Source: Longilinea sp964536805
Lineage (GTDB): Bacteria > Chloroflexota > Anaerolineae > Anaerolineales > Anaerolineaceae
Reading direction: 5' to 3'
Length of the DNA stretch: 64,000 nt
Assembly: GCA_964536805.1 (NCBI GenBank)
Contig: CAZHYQ010000010.1
Location: 1-64,000, forward strand
Shown here: one piece after another, positions 51,127 through 60,564 of the stretch
How the letters are laid out: each line of letters opens with the position of its first letter
Position numbering within the stretch: position 1 is the first letter of the stretch
Translations under genes and position numbers: made by a program
The notes under the pieces: generated by a model
Database searches by the model: none
The model's input: the letters and a program-made list of their open reading frames with translations, nothing else
What the model was told of the DNA's origin: nothing

Positions 51127-52710
51127 ATGTTGCCCGATTTTCGCGTCCGCCAACGCGATTACCTGCTTGAAATAGCCCGCGCATTGACCGAGGAATTGGA
51201 TCTGGATGCCCTGCTCAACCGCATCCTGACCGTTTCGGTTGAGATGCTGGCAGGGCAAGCGGGACTGATTGCGTTGCGGACAGAAACGGGTGGTTGGAAG
51301 ATCCAGGTCTCGCAAGGCATTCCGCCCATCTTCCTGCGATTTCTGACCCCTTATCTCTCGCAAATCCCTGAAAACCCCGACCCGCAGCGTTTTGAGCTGC
51401 CTGAAATCAACCGCGTGCTAAAGGATCTGACCCGGACCGCCAGCCTTGGCTTGTTGACCGGGGTGGGTTTGCCCCTGGTAGCGCGCCAGAAGGTTGCCGG
51501 CGTCATTTTTATCTTCCGCAGTTACCCGGACCTGTTTTCCACCAATGACCGCACTTTGCTGAGCAGTTTCGCCAACCAGGCAGCCATTGCAGTTCAAAAC
51601 GCCCAGCTGTACACCCAAATCAACCGCGACAAGCAACGCCTGTCAGCGCTTCTGGATACCGCCGCCGACGGCATCCTCATTCTGCGTCCAGACTTAAAGG
51701 TCGAACGGTGCAATCCAGCAGTCGCCCACATGTTGGCGATCCCAGCAGACCAAATTCAGGAACAGCCGCATGAGGAAATCATCCGCTGGCTTCGTCCGCC
51801 CAACGGCATGACCCTGGAACAGGCCGCTGCCGGCGGTTGGCCTTTGACTCCGCATGCCAATCTTTATGTTGAAGGAGACCTCCAGCGGGGCAATGACCAA
51901 CCTCCGCTCCCGGTCGGCATCACCTATTCGCCATTAATCTCACCTGAGAACACCCTGCTCAACATCTTTGCATCAGTACGGGATATCACCCGTTTCCGCC
52001 AGGCCGAAGAACTTAAATCCACCTTTATCTCGGTAATCAGCCATGAACTGAAAACGCCGGTGGCACTCATCAAAGGGTATGTCAGCACTCTGCGGCGCGA
52101 CGACGTTACCTGGGATCGCGCCATCGTCCAGGAAAGCTTACAGGTGATTGAAGAAGAATCAGATCGTCTCAGTCTGTTGATCGAAAACCTGCTCGAAGCA
52201 TCCCGCTTGCAGTCCGGCGGACTGGCACTCAAACGCACCGATGTGTTGTTGCCCGATCTGGCGAAACGCATTGCTGCCCGAATGCAAACGCAATCCAGCC
52301 AACATGCCATCATTTTGTCGTTTCCTGATGATTTTCCTGTAATCGTTGCGGATGAGTTGAGGTTGGAACAGGTATTATCGAATCTGATTGGTAATGCGAT
52401 TAAGTATTCTCCAGGCGGTGAAATCAATATATCCGGGCAAGTGCGTCCGGATATTGTCATTGTTTGTGTCAGCGACCAGGGACCCGGAATCGCCCCCCAG
52501 GATATTCCCCATATTTTTGACCGGTTCTATCGCGCTCCGGAGATAGCCCGCCAGACAAAGGGTGCCGGATTGGGTCTTTACCTGACCCGGTCAATCATCG
52601 AAGCCCATGGCGGACGCATCTGGGTGGACCCGGAAACGGGAAAAGGTGCGCGCATCTGTTTCGCGCTTCCGCGGAATCCGGAATTGAAAACAATGCTCCA
52701 AATGGTATAA
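51127..52710 (+). CDS. GAF-PAS sensor histidine kinase
   Basis: 527 residues, no transmembrane segment. GAF domain (about 20-165), a PAS domain (about 175-290, starting LSALLDTAADGILILRPDLKVERCN), HisKA with FISVISHELKTPVALIKGY and phospho-acceptor H306, then a HATPase with NLIGNAIKYSPGG, VSDQGPGIAPQDIPHIFDRFYR and GAGLGLYLTRSIIEAHGG. A cytoplasmic sensor, probably of a small molecule or redox state through GAF. No response regulator lies beside it. Likely co-transcribed with the aminotransferase gene. Confidence 0.94.
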   Translation: MLPDFRVRQRDYLLEIARALTEELDLDALLNRILTVSVEMLAGQAGLIALRTETGGWKIQVSQGIPPIFLRFLTPYLSQIPENPDPQRFELPEINRVLKDLTRTASLGLLTGVGLPLVARQKVAGVIFIFRSYPDLFSTNDRTLLSSFANQAAIAVQNAQLYTQINRDKQRLSALLDTAADGILILRPDLKVERCNPAVAHMLAIPADQIQEQPHEEIIRWLRPPNGMTLEQAAAGGWPLTPHANLYVEGDLQRGNDQPPLPVGITYSPLISPENTLLNIFASVRDITRFRQAEELKSTFISVISHELKTPVALIKGYVSTLRRDDVTWDRAIVQESLQVIEEESDRLSLLIENLLEASRLQSGGLALKRTDVLLPDLAKRIAARMQTQSSQHAIILSFPDDFPVIVADELRLEQVLSNLIGNAIKYSPGGEINISGQVRPDIVIVCVSDQGPGIAPQDIPHIFDRFYRAPEIARQTKGAGLGLYLTRSIIEAHGGRIWVDPETGKGARICFALPRNPELKTMLQMV

Positions 52711-52711
52711 T
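52684..52711 (+). promoter_or_regulatory. Promoter at the end of the histidine kinase gene
   Basis: TTGAAA (52684-52689), a 16-bp spacer and TATAAT (52706-52711) preceded by TGG (extended -10). It gives the CpXC gene at 52743 its own start with a leader of about 25 nt. Confidence 0.7.
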
Positions 52712-52742
52712 CTAGCCCATCTTTTCTTTAGAGAGCAAATAA

Positions 52743-54095
52743 ATGTCATCTATACGCACCAACTGTCCGCGCTGCAAATCGCCGGTCGTTGCCGAAGTCG
52801 AGCAACTCTTTGATATGAATACCGATCCGCAGGCCAAACAACGCCTTTTGAGCGGATCAGCCAATATGATTCACTGCCCTACCTGCGGTTATGAAGGCAT
52901 GCTCAGCACGCCGATTGTTTATCACGATCCAGAAAAGGAACTATTGCTGACCTTCTTCCCCTCTGAAATGGGTCTGCCGCTAAATGAACAGGAAAAACTG
53001 ATCGGTCCATTGATCAATCAGGTGATGAACCGCCTTCCAGTTGAAAAACGCAAAGCCTATCTGCTACGTCCGCAATCCATGCTCACCTTTCAAACCATGG
53101 TGGAGAAGATTCTGGAAGGTGATGGCGTAACCCGCGAAATGCTCGATGAGCAACAGAAGCGCCTCAACCTGCTGCAACGCCTGCTGTCAACCACGGTCGC
53201 AACAGACCGCAGCACCATCATCCAGCAGGAGCAGGCTCTGATTGACGAAAATTTCTTTGCCATGTTCAGCCGCATCATTCAGGCCACCATGGCCCAGGGC
53301 GATGAGCAGAATGCCCGCATGCTTGCACAACTCCAACAGGAACTGGTGACGCAAACCGAAGTGGGCAAGAAATTGCTTGCGAACGCACAGGAAGCCCAGG
53401 AAGCACAAAAATTGCTCCAGGAAGCCAGCAAAACCGGTCTGACCCGCGAAAAGCTGCTTGAGTTAATGGTGGCTTCACCCAGCGACACCCGCCTGGCTAC
53501 CTTTGTCAGCCTGACGCGCGGCGGTTTGGACTATCAATTTTTCCAAATTCTGAGTGAACGGATTGACAAGGCGGAAGGTACGGAAAAGCAGAGCCTGTTG
53601 GATCTGCGCGTCAAGTTGCTGGAGTTGACCGCGGAAATCGACAAACAGGTTCAAGAAGAAGTGAAAGCTTCGCAAAAACTCCTGGACCAGGTTCTGGCCG
53701 CAGAAGATGTCGAAGCCGCCGCGCGGGAAGCTCTGCCTGGCATCAATGAGTATTTTCTTGAAGCTTTAAAGACACAGCAGGAACTGGCCCGCCAAAAAGC
53801 TGATCTGATGCGCCTTGGTAAATTGGGCAAGATTGCAAAAGTTGTCGAAGAAGCCAGCGCCCCTCCACCCGAAGTCGAACTGATTGAGAAATTGTTGGCC
53901 GCGGAGGATGAGCCTGCCCGCCAGAAGCTGCTGCAGGAAAACACCGGAATGATCACTGATGAATTTATTCAAGCCTTGAACAGTCTGGTCGTTCAAAGCG
54001 ATGGCGACGGCCAATCACCGGAGATGTCAGCCAAACTTCAGGATGTTTATAACTCGGCTCTTCGTTATTCGATGCAGGCTAAATTCAAAGCCTGA
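52743..54095 (+). CDS. CpXC-domain protein with long helical C-terminal region
   Basis: 450 residues. The N-terminal CpXC domain (about 1-130) has CPRC near the start and CPTCGYEG near residue 43, enough for one zinc site, then STPIVYHDPEKELLLTFFP. From residue 130 on it is rich in Glu, Gln, Leu and Ala with long helices and coiled-coil-like repeats (QQKRLNLLQRLLST, AQEAQEAQKLLQEAS). There is no membrane segment, so it is cytoplasmic. CpXC proteins have no proven function. It has its own promoter and terminator. Confidence 0.88.
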   Translation: MSSIRTNCPRCKSPVVAEVEQLFDMNTDPQAKQRLLSGSANMIHCPTCGYEGMLSTPIVYHDPEKELLLTFFPSEMGLPLNEQEKLIGPLINQVMNRLPVEKRKAYLLRPQSMLTFQTMVEKILEGDGVTREMLDEQQKRLNLLQRLLSTTVATDRSTIIQQEQALIDENFFAMFSRIIQATMAQGDEQNARMLAQLQQELVTQTEVGKKLLANAQEAQEAQKLLQEASKTGLTREKLLELMVASPSDTRLATFVSLTRGGLDYQFFQILSERIDKAEGTEKQSLLDLRVKLLELTAEIDKQVQEEVKASQKLLDQVLAAEDVEAAAREALPGINEYFLEALKTQQELARQKADLMRLGKLGKIAKVVEEASAPPPEVELIEKLLAAEDEPARQKLLQENTGMITDEFIQALNSLVVQSDGDGQSPEMSAKLQDVYNSALRYSMQAKFKA

Positions 54096-54118
54096 ACGGA
54101 AAATTTATCGATGGTATG

Positions 54119-54153
54119 AAAACAGGGCTTTTTGCGAAAGCCCTGTTTTTATT
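54119..54153. terminator. Bidirectional terminator
   Basis: Stem AAAACAGGGCTTT with AAAGCCCTGTTTT around a short loop, flanked by T on both strands. It separates the CpXC gene (plus) from the FHA gene (minus). Confidence 0.9.
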
Positions 54154-54824
54154 TAGCGTTTTGGGTTGTCCAACCTTAAACCATGGCCGCGAACCGTGAC
54201 AAGGTAGGTGTGGCTGGCGTCCAGTTGAGCCAGCCGGTCACGCAGACGGCGGATCAGCGCGTCGAGAGCCTGTTCCGAAACGCCGACTGCTTCCTCTTCG
54301 GCCCAGATCATGGTGATGAGCGCCTGGCGTGCAACCACTTTGCCCTGTTGATCATAAAGTGTTTGTAAGAGCCGGAACTGCGGCACCGAGAGAGGCGGCA
54401 GCACTTCTTTTTCTTCCACCCACACTCTGCGCGAACGCGGATCCAGGTATAAGCGCCCAGCATGATCGTCGGCCGTTTTTTCGAGCGGGAAATTGAACGT
54501 GCCCACCATGGGCATGGTAGCATCCGAACTAAGGTAAATAAACTGCTGGACCAACGCCACCTGAATTACATCGCCATCCTGAAGAATTAATGGTTCCGAA
54601 ATTATGTCGCCGTTCAAATAAGTCCCATTTTTGCTGCCCAAATCCTCCAGGAGAGCGCTGCCTTCTTTTAGCGTGATGCGGGCATGGTACCGGGACACCT
54701 GCCGGTCAGTTACCACCACCGTACAGGTCGCGTCGCGCCCAATGATCATCTCTTCCGCAATGGAAAAACGTTCTCCATTCAACGGACCCGTTTGTCCGAT
54801 CAGAACTGGCGAATCAGGCAGCAT
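54153..54824 (-). CDS. FHA domain fused to winged-helix DNA-binding domain
   Basis: 223 residues from ATG 54824 (GGGGAG upstream). The FHA domain (about 10-105) carries MIIGRDATCTVVV, VSRYHARITL and EDLGSKNGTYLNG, a complete phosphothreonine-binding set. The second half (about 120-223: LPPLSVPQFRLLQTLYDQQGKVVARQALI, then ALDALIRRLRDRLAQL and VRGHGLRL) matches the OmpR/PhoB-type winged helix. A DNA-binding protein that recognises a phosphorylated partner is implied. It diverges from a Ser/Thr kinase gene 177 bp away, which could supply the phosphorylated partner or phosphorylate it. Confidence 0.9.
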   Translation of the reverse strand: MLPDSPVLIGQTGPLNGERFSIAEEMIIGRDATCTVVVTDRQVSRYHARITLKEGSALLEDLGSKNGTYLNGDIISEPLILQDGDVIQVALVQQFIYLSSDATMPMVGTFNFPLEKTADDHAGRLYLDPRSRRVWVEEKEVLPPLSVPQFRLLQTLYDQQGKVVARQALITMIWAEEEAVGVSEQALDALIRRLRDRLAQLDASHTYLVTVRGHGLRLDNPKR

Positions 54825-55001
54825 AGCGCATTCTCCCCGCGAGAAGCTCGTCCCCAAGCTTCTTTGATCAACGTCTACGAGGTATAATATATCAGAAATT
54901 GATTTTTTGTGGGAATGGCGGTCTGGTCGATTGGCGGGTGAATTTTCACGCCGAGAAATCCGTCTCTTGACCAACCGTCTGCCAGAAGGTGGAGCCGCTC
55001 G

Positions 55002-55985
55002 ATGCCAGTCCCCCTAAAAGCCGGGGAAGTGCTGCGAGGCCGGTACAGGATTCGCCGGATCATTGGTCAGGGCGGGATGGGAAGTATTTACCTGGCTGAC
55101 GATCTGCGTCTTGAAGGGCGTCAATGCGCTTTGAAGGAAGTTGAACACGACCGCACTTTGCCGCAAGACATGGTGCGTGAAGCTCGCGATCAATTTCTGC
55201 GCGAAGCCACCGTTTTAGCCCGTCTGGATCATCCAAACCTTCCCAAGGTATCCGATTTCTTCTCCATTGGGTCGCGGGACTACCTGGTGATGGATTTCGT
55301 CCCGGGCAAAGACTTGCGCACTTTGATGCTGGAAGCGCGGCAGGAAGACCGTTTTCTAATGGAAAACGAGGTTCTTAGCTGGGCTTCCCAACTCTGTGAT
55401 GCACTGACCTACTTGCATAGCCAGGAACCTCCCATCCTGCATCGGGATATCAAACCCAGCAACCTAAAGGTTACCCCCTCAGGTTTGTTGAAGCTGGTCG
55501 ATTTTGGCCTGGTCAAATTACTGGCACCGGGGGAAGTAACCATTACGGTACTTCAAGGACAAGGCACAGCCATTTACACCCCGCTGGAACAGTACGGCGG
55601 AGATAGCGGTCATACCGATGTCCGCAGCGATATTTATTCCTTCGGGGCAACCCTTTACCATTTGCTCACCAACCAGTCTCCGGCCGAGGCGCGCGACCGG
55701 TTTCTCAACCCCGAGAATCTGCTCCCGCCGCGCTCCATCAATAACGATATCAGCCTGCGAACCGAACGCGCCATTCTCTGGGCGATGTCGCTCCATCCCG
55801 ATGAACGCCCGGAATCTATTGAACGGTTCCGCCAAAGTCTGCTGGGTGACCGTCCTTCGCTGCCGCGTACCATCAACCATAAACTCACAGTCAAAGATTT
55901 TCTGGCCATGCCCACTGAAAAGACATTACTTTGGGCTGCCATTGCATTAACCGCGGTATCTTTTATTGCGGTGCTGTTGCGTTAA
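55002..55985 (+). CDS. Membrane-tethered Ser/Thr protein kinase
   Basis: 327 residues. Kinase domain: IIGQGGMGSIYLADD (Gly loop), CALKEVE (Lys), LHRDIKPSNLKVT (catalytic loop), DFGLVKLL (DFG), and QGTAIYTPLEQYGG with activation-loop Thr/Tyr. The protein ends in one transmembrane helix (ALTAVSFIAVLLR) with almost nothing outside, so the whole kinase lies in the cytoplasm. Such Hanks-type kinases phosphorylate Thr residues read by FHA domains; the neighbouring FHA-winged-helix protein is the obvious candidate. Confidence 0.93.
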   Translation: MPVPLKAGEVLRGRYRIRRIIGQGGMGSIYLADDLRLEGRQCALKEVEHDRTLPQDMVREARDQFLREATVLARLDHPNLPKVSDFFSIGSRDYLVMDFVPGKDLRTLMLEARQEDRFLMENEVLSWASQLCDALTYLHSQEPPILHRDIKPSNLKVTPSGLLKLVDFGLVKLLAPGEVTITVLQGQGTAIYTPLEQYGGDSGHTDVRSDIYSFGATLYHLLTNQSPAEARDRFLNPENLLPPRSINNDISLRTERAILWAMSLHPDERPESIERFRQSLLGDRPSLPRTINHKLTVKDFLAMPTEKTLLWAAIALTAVSFIAVLLR

Positions 55986-56069
55986 GAATATTCACTGATC
56001 ATATTTGATCAATTACTGGCCGCGTGCTTGCGGATATTTCTTTTTTTTATTTCTATTGATTGGTTGGAT

Positions 56070-58844
56070 TCAATGACTGTGTTTTCCAGTGTTTTGAACC
56101 CGCCGCTGCCAGTAAAGGCCAAGAGCCCAACCGGTTAAAACTCCGCACAAAGCCAGGAAGATCGCGCCGCCCATCCCCTGGGAAAGCCATGATTTCCCAT
56201 CCTCAAGAAACATGTTTACGCCGGTGTAGACGATTAATCCCCCCACCGCGGCCAGTAAACCCCAGCGGATGCCCCATCGCAATGACAGCCGCATCCTTCC
56301 CAGAAAAAAGATGCCACCCGCACACATCCAAATGAAGACAACTGCCGCTAACCAGTTCAACAGGCGCAGGTCAGTAGAAATTGGGCTTACGGGTTCTAGC
56401 GTTGCTTCGGGAGTTGGGCTTAAGGTTGGCGCGGGTGTCGCGGAGGGCTCAATCTGAATGGTCGGAACAATGGCCGTAACCGCAGCGGCCTGTTCACCGC
56501 TCACGTCCAATCTTAATATTTGCGATGTCTCCGCCGGTCCGCTTACTACCCGGATTTCAACAATTCCAGGATTCTGAATGCGAAAAGCCGCCCGCGCCAC
56601 GCCGTTGGTGGTCTTGCTGGTAATTTGCTGGGTGACGGCATTATCTCGTCCAGTGGTAAAAATGAATTGAACGGCTGTACCATCCGGCACAGGGTGGCGG
56701 TTTTGATCCAGGATCAGACCGGTTTTTAACGGCAGCGTATCTCCCACTTTAAACGTCGGAACTTCTGTGGGCGTAGGCGTTATATCAACTGCTATGGATC
56801 CTTGTTCGGGTATATCCAGGTAAAGTGGAATGACCTGGGTTGCATCCGGCGCAAGAACGCGGCTGAGCAAATAACCTGCGCCTGGTACCGAAACGGGCGA
56901 AGCCCCGGTCAAAGGCATTTCCTGAAACAATATCCGGGCAGCCACTTCAATAAAGGCAGGCGTTTTGCTGTACAAGGCATAATAGGCTGATATCTTGGAA
57001 AGGTCGGTAGCGTCCAGATAATAGGGCGCACCAAAAGCAAATACAACGATCTTTTTTTCGCGAATGAGGTCGGTACGTTCCGCCAGGAGCCGCGTCAGCG
57101 CTCGCGATTCGGCCCGATCGCTGCTCTCGCCGCGCATCGCTACGACAATCCAGGCCGCTTGCTGCAAGTCGCTTTCGAGTGTCGATTCCATTTCAACTTT
57201 GTCCAGCAGGCGGGTCAGTTCGCCAAAGGAATGGGAACTGGTATGGACAGAAACCACCTGACCGCTGGTCTGAGGGCCGTACAACCGCAGGACTGCATTT
57301 TGCAGAGCGTCCAGACTGAGAATGGCTTGATCGGCGCAACTGGTACACTGGCGTGTGGTTTGAACATCGGTCAGGAAAACGATCCGTTCACTCACAAACG
57401 GCGGCCGTGGCAAAACCGAAGCCAGGTCCTGTGGATCCGGACTGATCAATGAAGCCGCTTTTTGTGCCACTTCGAAGGTCAAGCCGCTTGATTGGCCAAT
57501 TTCGGGCAGTTTTTGCTGCGAAGCAAGCACCGACTGGAGTGTAAAGGTGGGATAAAGCCGGAATTTCAGCGTCAGGATCCGGGAGACGGATTTATCCACT
57601 CGTTCCGCGAATGCAGCATCCTCACGGTATTTTTGGACGAAAAAATCCAGTGTGCGCTGGAGAGTCGTGTAAGCGTCCGGATCGCCGCTGGAAACAAAAT
57701 TATCCACGTAGAGAAGATCATTCCCTGCCAGAAATGCGCTGCGCGCCACCTGCCGGCCGTCAAAGTTTTTCCCGGATGGGTCAAAAAGTTGGCGAACGGC
57801 ATTGCTGCCCAGGTTGTCGCTTACCAGTACGCCGCCCGTCGATCGCCAGGTGGAGAATTCCTCCAGATTCATCAATGAATCCAGGGCTGTTGCATCCAGA
57901 CTGACCGGGCGGGTATTCGCGTTAACCTGTCCCTGCAAACCCTGGTAACGGATGTGCGAAACCAGCAAGCCGTCCAATGTACTCTCAGAACTGGCAGAAT
58001 TACCGCTCACAGCCGCAAACGGCGCCAATTCGACGCTCTGCAATTGCTCGAACGCTTTCCGTACGGTCGCAACTTCGATTTCTGAAGGCCGGTCCGAGGC
58101 GCCGCGCCCAGGAAAATTCTTTCCAATCACTGCCAATGCATTGTTGCTGCCGGCATGCAGCCCGCGGACGTAGGCCTGACCCATCACGCCGACCCAATAA
58201 GGATCGCCGCCAAACACGCGCACCCCCAGATCCTCGCGGCCGTCGGTATGGGGTTCATCCATGACATCCAGCGATGGACCCAACAACAGGTTTACGCCCA
58301 ATGCGTTCAATTCTTTGCCCATCGCTTCGCCGACGCGTTCAGCCAGCGAGGCATCCCAGGTGGCGCCGACCGCCATTTCGCTGGGCAATGGGGTCATGCC
58401 GTTGAACAATTGGTCATACGGCGCCAGGTCGCCTTCCTGCGCCATCCCCACCAGCAGTGGAATAAAATTATTGGGCGTTGATGGCTGTTGAGCATCTTCC
58501 CAGTCTGTTGTCTGCAAGGTGGAAATTAAGCCAGCAGCCTGTGAAATAGCATCGGCACCGCCAGTAAAATTATCCTTGCTGGCTTGAAGCACAACCCCGC
58601 CGATGTGTCTCTTCGCAATTAAGCCGAGTATCGGAGCTTCCGGTTTTAGGTTGCTGCCGTCAAATGTCACCAGGAAAATCTGCCCAACTTTTTCCTCCGG
58701 TGTCATTTTTGCCAACAGCGCACTCGCCTGCGCTTCGGCATTGCCCTGGGCAAGGACAGGCGCAGCGGTTGCTGGCGAAAGGATCGCCGCCGCCATGCTA
58801 ATGATCGTCAATATCCGTACCCAGGTGAAACCAGTCGGTTTCAT
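56070..58844 (-). CDS. Secreted GH3-like membrane protein lacking the usual acid/base motif
   Basis: 924 residues. A signal peptide (ILTIISMAAAILSPATAAPVLAQ) is followed by a GH3 N-terminal-like barrel: KMTPEEKVGQIFLVTFDG, LLLGPSLDVMDEPHTDGREDLGVRVFGGD, and VLVSDNLGS with the expected nucleophile Asp. At the place of the KHFPGHG...DSH motif it reads KNFPGRGASDRPSE, so both His and the acid/base dyad are missing. A Ser/Thr/Pro-rich linker and about three C-terminal membrane helices follow. It may be a binding protein or use another mechanism. The gene overlaps the dehydratase gene by 4 bp and ends the four-gene operon. Confidence 0.85.
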   Translation of the reverse strand: MKPTGFTWVRILTIISMAAAILSPATAAPVLAQGNAEAQASALLAKMTPEEKVGQIFLVTFDGSNLKPEAPILGLIAKRHIGGVVLQASKDNFTGGADAISQAAGLISTLQTTDWEDAQQPSTPNNFIPLLVGMAQEGDLAPYDQLFNGMTPLPSEMAVGATWDASLAERVGEAMGKELNALGVNLLLGPSLDVMDEPHTDGREDLGVRVFGGDPYWVGVMGQAYVRGLHAGSNNALAVIGKNFPGRGASDRPSEIEVATVRKAFEQLQSVELAPFAAVSGNSASSESTLDGLLVSHIRYQGLQGQVNANTRPVSLDATALDSLMNLEEFSTWRSTGGVLVSDNLGSNAVRQLFDPSGKNFDGRQVARSAFLAGNDLLYVDNFVSSGDPDAYTTLQRTLDFFVQKYREDAAFAERVDKSVSRILTLKFRLYPTFTLQSVLASQQKLPEIGQSSGLTFEVAQKAASLISPDPQDLASVLPRPPFVSERIVFLTDVQTTRQCTSCADQAILSLDALQNAVLRLYGPQTSGQVVSVHTSSHSFGELTRLLDKVEMESTLESDLQQAAWIVVAMRGESSDRAESRALTRLLAERTDLIREKKIVVFAFGAPYYLDATDLSKISAYYALYSKTPAFIEVAARILFQEMPLTGASPVSVPGAGYLLSRVLAPDATQVIPLYLDIPEQGSIAVDITPTPTEVPTFKVGDTLPLKTGLILDQNRHPVPDGTAVQFIFTTGRDNAVTQQITSKTTNGVARAAFRIQNPGIVEIRVVSGPAETSQILRLDVSGEQAAAVTAIVPTIQIEPSATPAPTLSPTPEATLEPVSPISTDLRLLNWLAAVVFIWMCAGGIFFLGRMRLSLRWGIRWGLLAAVGGLIVYTGVNMFLEDGKSWLSQGMGGAIFLALCGVLTGWALGLYWQRRVQNTGKHSH

Positions 58845-59812
58845 GGAGTGGATTTATCCTTCGGTTTCCAGCGTTGCAACAGGTGTTGATGGGTTTCAGG
58901 TTGGATATTGCCGCCGCTAACAATTAAAGCGGCTGGACGCTGCGAAAACCTTCCGGTTAATGCAGCCGCGAGCACCACTGCGCCTGATCCTTCTATCACG
59001 GCGCCATAACGATACCAGGCTGCCGCGACGGCCTGCTCAATTTCATCCTCGCTTACCAAAATCACATCATCGACCAGTTTCCGTACCAACGGAATCGTGA
59101 TCGAGCCGTCTTCGATCCGTCCGGCTAATCCATCCGCCAGGCTGGGGCTCTCGACAACCCCATCCTGAGAACCCATGTGGAGTAAAGCATGAAAATAAGG
59201 CGAAGCCGTCGACTGCACACCAATCAGTCTAGGACGGTTTTCGGGCGGAAGTTGGCCCAATACCAGGCCAATTCCTGCAATCAATCCGCCGCCGCCAACG
59301 GGAACCACCACCGCTTCCAGCTCATCCACCGGTACTTCATCCAACAATTCCAATCCGACGGTGGCCTGTCCAGCGATTACCTGGGCATCGTTATAAGGCG
59401 ATATCCAAATTAGTTCCTGTTGCGCCGCGAATTGAATTCCCGCTGCTTCGGCTTCGGCGTAACCCCCTGGCACCAGGCGCACCTCGGCGCCCATGGCTTG
59501 CATGGATGCAATCTTGGCTGGCACCGCGTGTTCGGAAGCGAAAATGGTTACCTTGACACCCATCAAGCGGGCCGCCACCGCGACCCCTTGTCCATGATTG
59601 CCCGCCGAGGAAGTTACCAATCCCAGTTCGCGTTCCCATGGCTGCAGGATCAAAACCTTGTTCAGTGCGCCGCGTAGCTTGAATGAACCCGTTTCCTGCT
59701 GGTTTTCCCATTTCAGATAACAATCCAGGGCTGTGTCAAAGGTAACCGGCGTGCGCTTGATACGGCCGCGCAGGCGGTCTCCGGCATCCGTGATCCAATT
59801 ATGCGGAATCAT
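58841..59812 (-). CDS. PLP-dependent threonine/serine dehydratase-like enzyme
   Basis: 323 residues. PLP lysine in ENQQETGSFKLRGA, SSAGNHGQGVAVAARLMGVKVTIF, and the glycine-rich phosphate loop VPVGGGGLIAGI. Fold type II; relatives are threonine dehydratase and serine racemase/dehydratase. The regulatory ACT domain is absent, so this is the short catabolic type. It overlaps GDPD and GH3 genes by 4 bp on each side. Confidence 0.9.
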   Translation of the reverse strand: MIPHNWITDAGDRLRGRIKRTPVTFDTALDCYLKWENQQETGSFKLRGALNKVLILQPWERELGLVTSSAGNHGQGVAVAARLMGVKVTIFASEHAVPAKIASMQAMGAEVRLVPGGYAEAEAAGIQFAAQQELIWISPYNDAQVIAGQATVGLELLDEVPVDELEAVVVPVGGGGLIAGIGLVLGQLPPENRPRLIGVQSTASPYFHALLHMGSQDGVVESPSLADGLAGRIEDGSITIPLVRKLVDDVILVSEDEIEQAVAAAWYRYGAVIEGSGAVVLAAALTGRFSQRPAALIVSGGNIQPETHQHLLQRWKPKDKSTP

Positions 59813-60561
59813 CGTACTTCCTCAATAACCCGCAGCATGGCCGGGGGATCGTCGCTAATCAGACCGTCGATGCCCATTAATAGAAACGCTTTGGCTTCAT
59901 TCGGTGAATCGACCGTCCAGGCATGAATCCGTCTGCCAAATTGGTGCTCGCGGCGGATGTAGTCTGGTCCAATATCCTCCCGGTAAGGATGCACGATCTC
60001 AGGCGCAGCGCGCCGGCCAATCCAACCCCGCCCGATCCAGCCCATGATGCCTGGATAAGCCAGCATGGCAACCTGCGCATCAGGCAGCATGCGCCGAACG
60101 CGATGTAAATTACCCGGTAGAAAGGAACTGAACAACACGCTGGATTGCAGGCTCATTTTTTCAACCAACGCGGCAGCCATTTCAGGCAATGGGTCGCGCG
60201 GGGAGGAATAATTGGTCAATTCGATATTGACGTAAACATCCCTGCCAAGCGTTTCAAGCGTTTCAGCCAGGGTGGGTATTTTCTGGCCGGGGTATTTTCC
60301 ATCCGAATGAAAACTGGCATCCAGTTCGCGCAAGGCTGCCAGCGGCATCTCATTGACCTTGCCGCTGCCGTTGGTCGTCCGGTCAACCGAGGCATCATGC
60401 ATGACCATGATTTCGCCGTCGGCACTTAATTTCGCGTCCAGTTCCACCCCATGAGCGCCCTGCTGGATCGCCAATTGGAAGGCTGCCAGGGTATTTTCTG
60501 GCGCGTAGGCAGAAGCCCCCCGGTGGGCTAATAAAAGCGGTTTTGGCAGCTCGTAGAGCAT
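59809..60561 (-). CDS. Glycerophosphodiester phosphodiesterase
   Basis: 250 residues, no signal peptide. GDPD motifs: LLAHRGASAYAPENTLAAF, HGVELDAKLSADGEIMVMHDASVDRTTNG, and EHQFGRRIHAWTVDSP near the end. It splits glycerophosphodiesters into glycerol-3-phosphate and an alcohol, usually in phospholipid turnover. It begins 3 bp after the ATPase gene and overlaps the dehydratase gene by 4 bp. Confidence 0.95.
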   Translation of the reverse strand: MLYELPKPLLLAHRGASAYAPENTLAAFQLAIQQGAHGVELDAKLSADGEIMVMHDASVDRTTNGSGKVNEMPLAALRELDASFHSDGKYPGQKIPTLAETLETLGRDVYVNIELTNYSSPRDPLPEMAAALVEKMSLQSSVLFSSFLPGNLHRVRRMLPDAQVAMLAYPGIMGWIGRGWIGRRAAPEIVHPYREDIGPDYIRREHQFGRRIHAWTVDSPNEAKAFLLMGIDGLISDDPPAMLRVIEEVR

Positions 60562-60564
60562 TTG

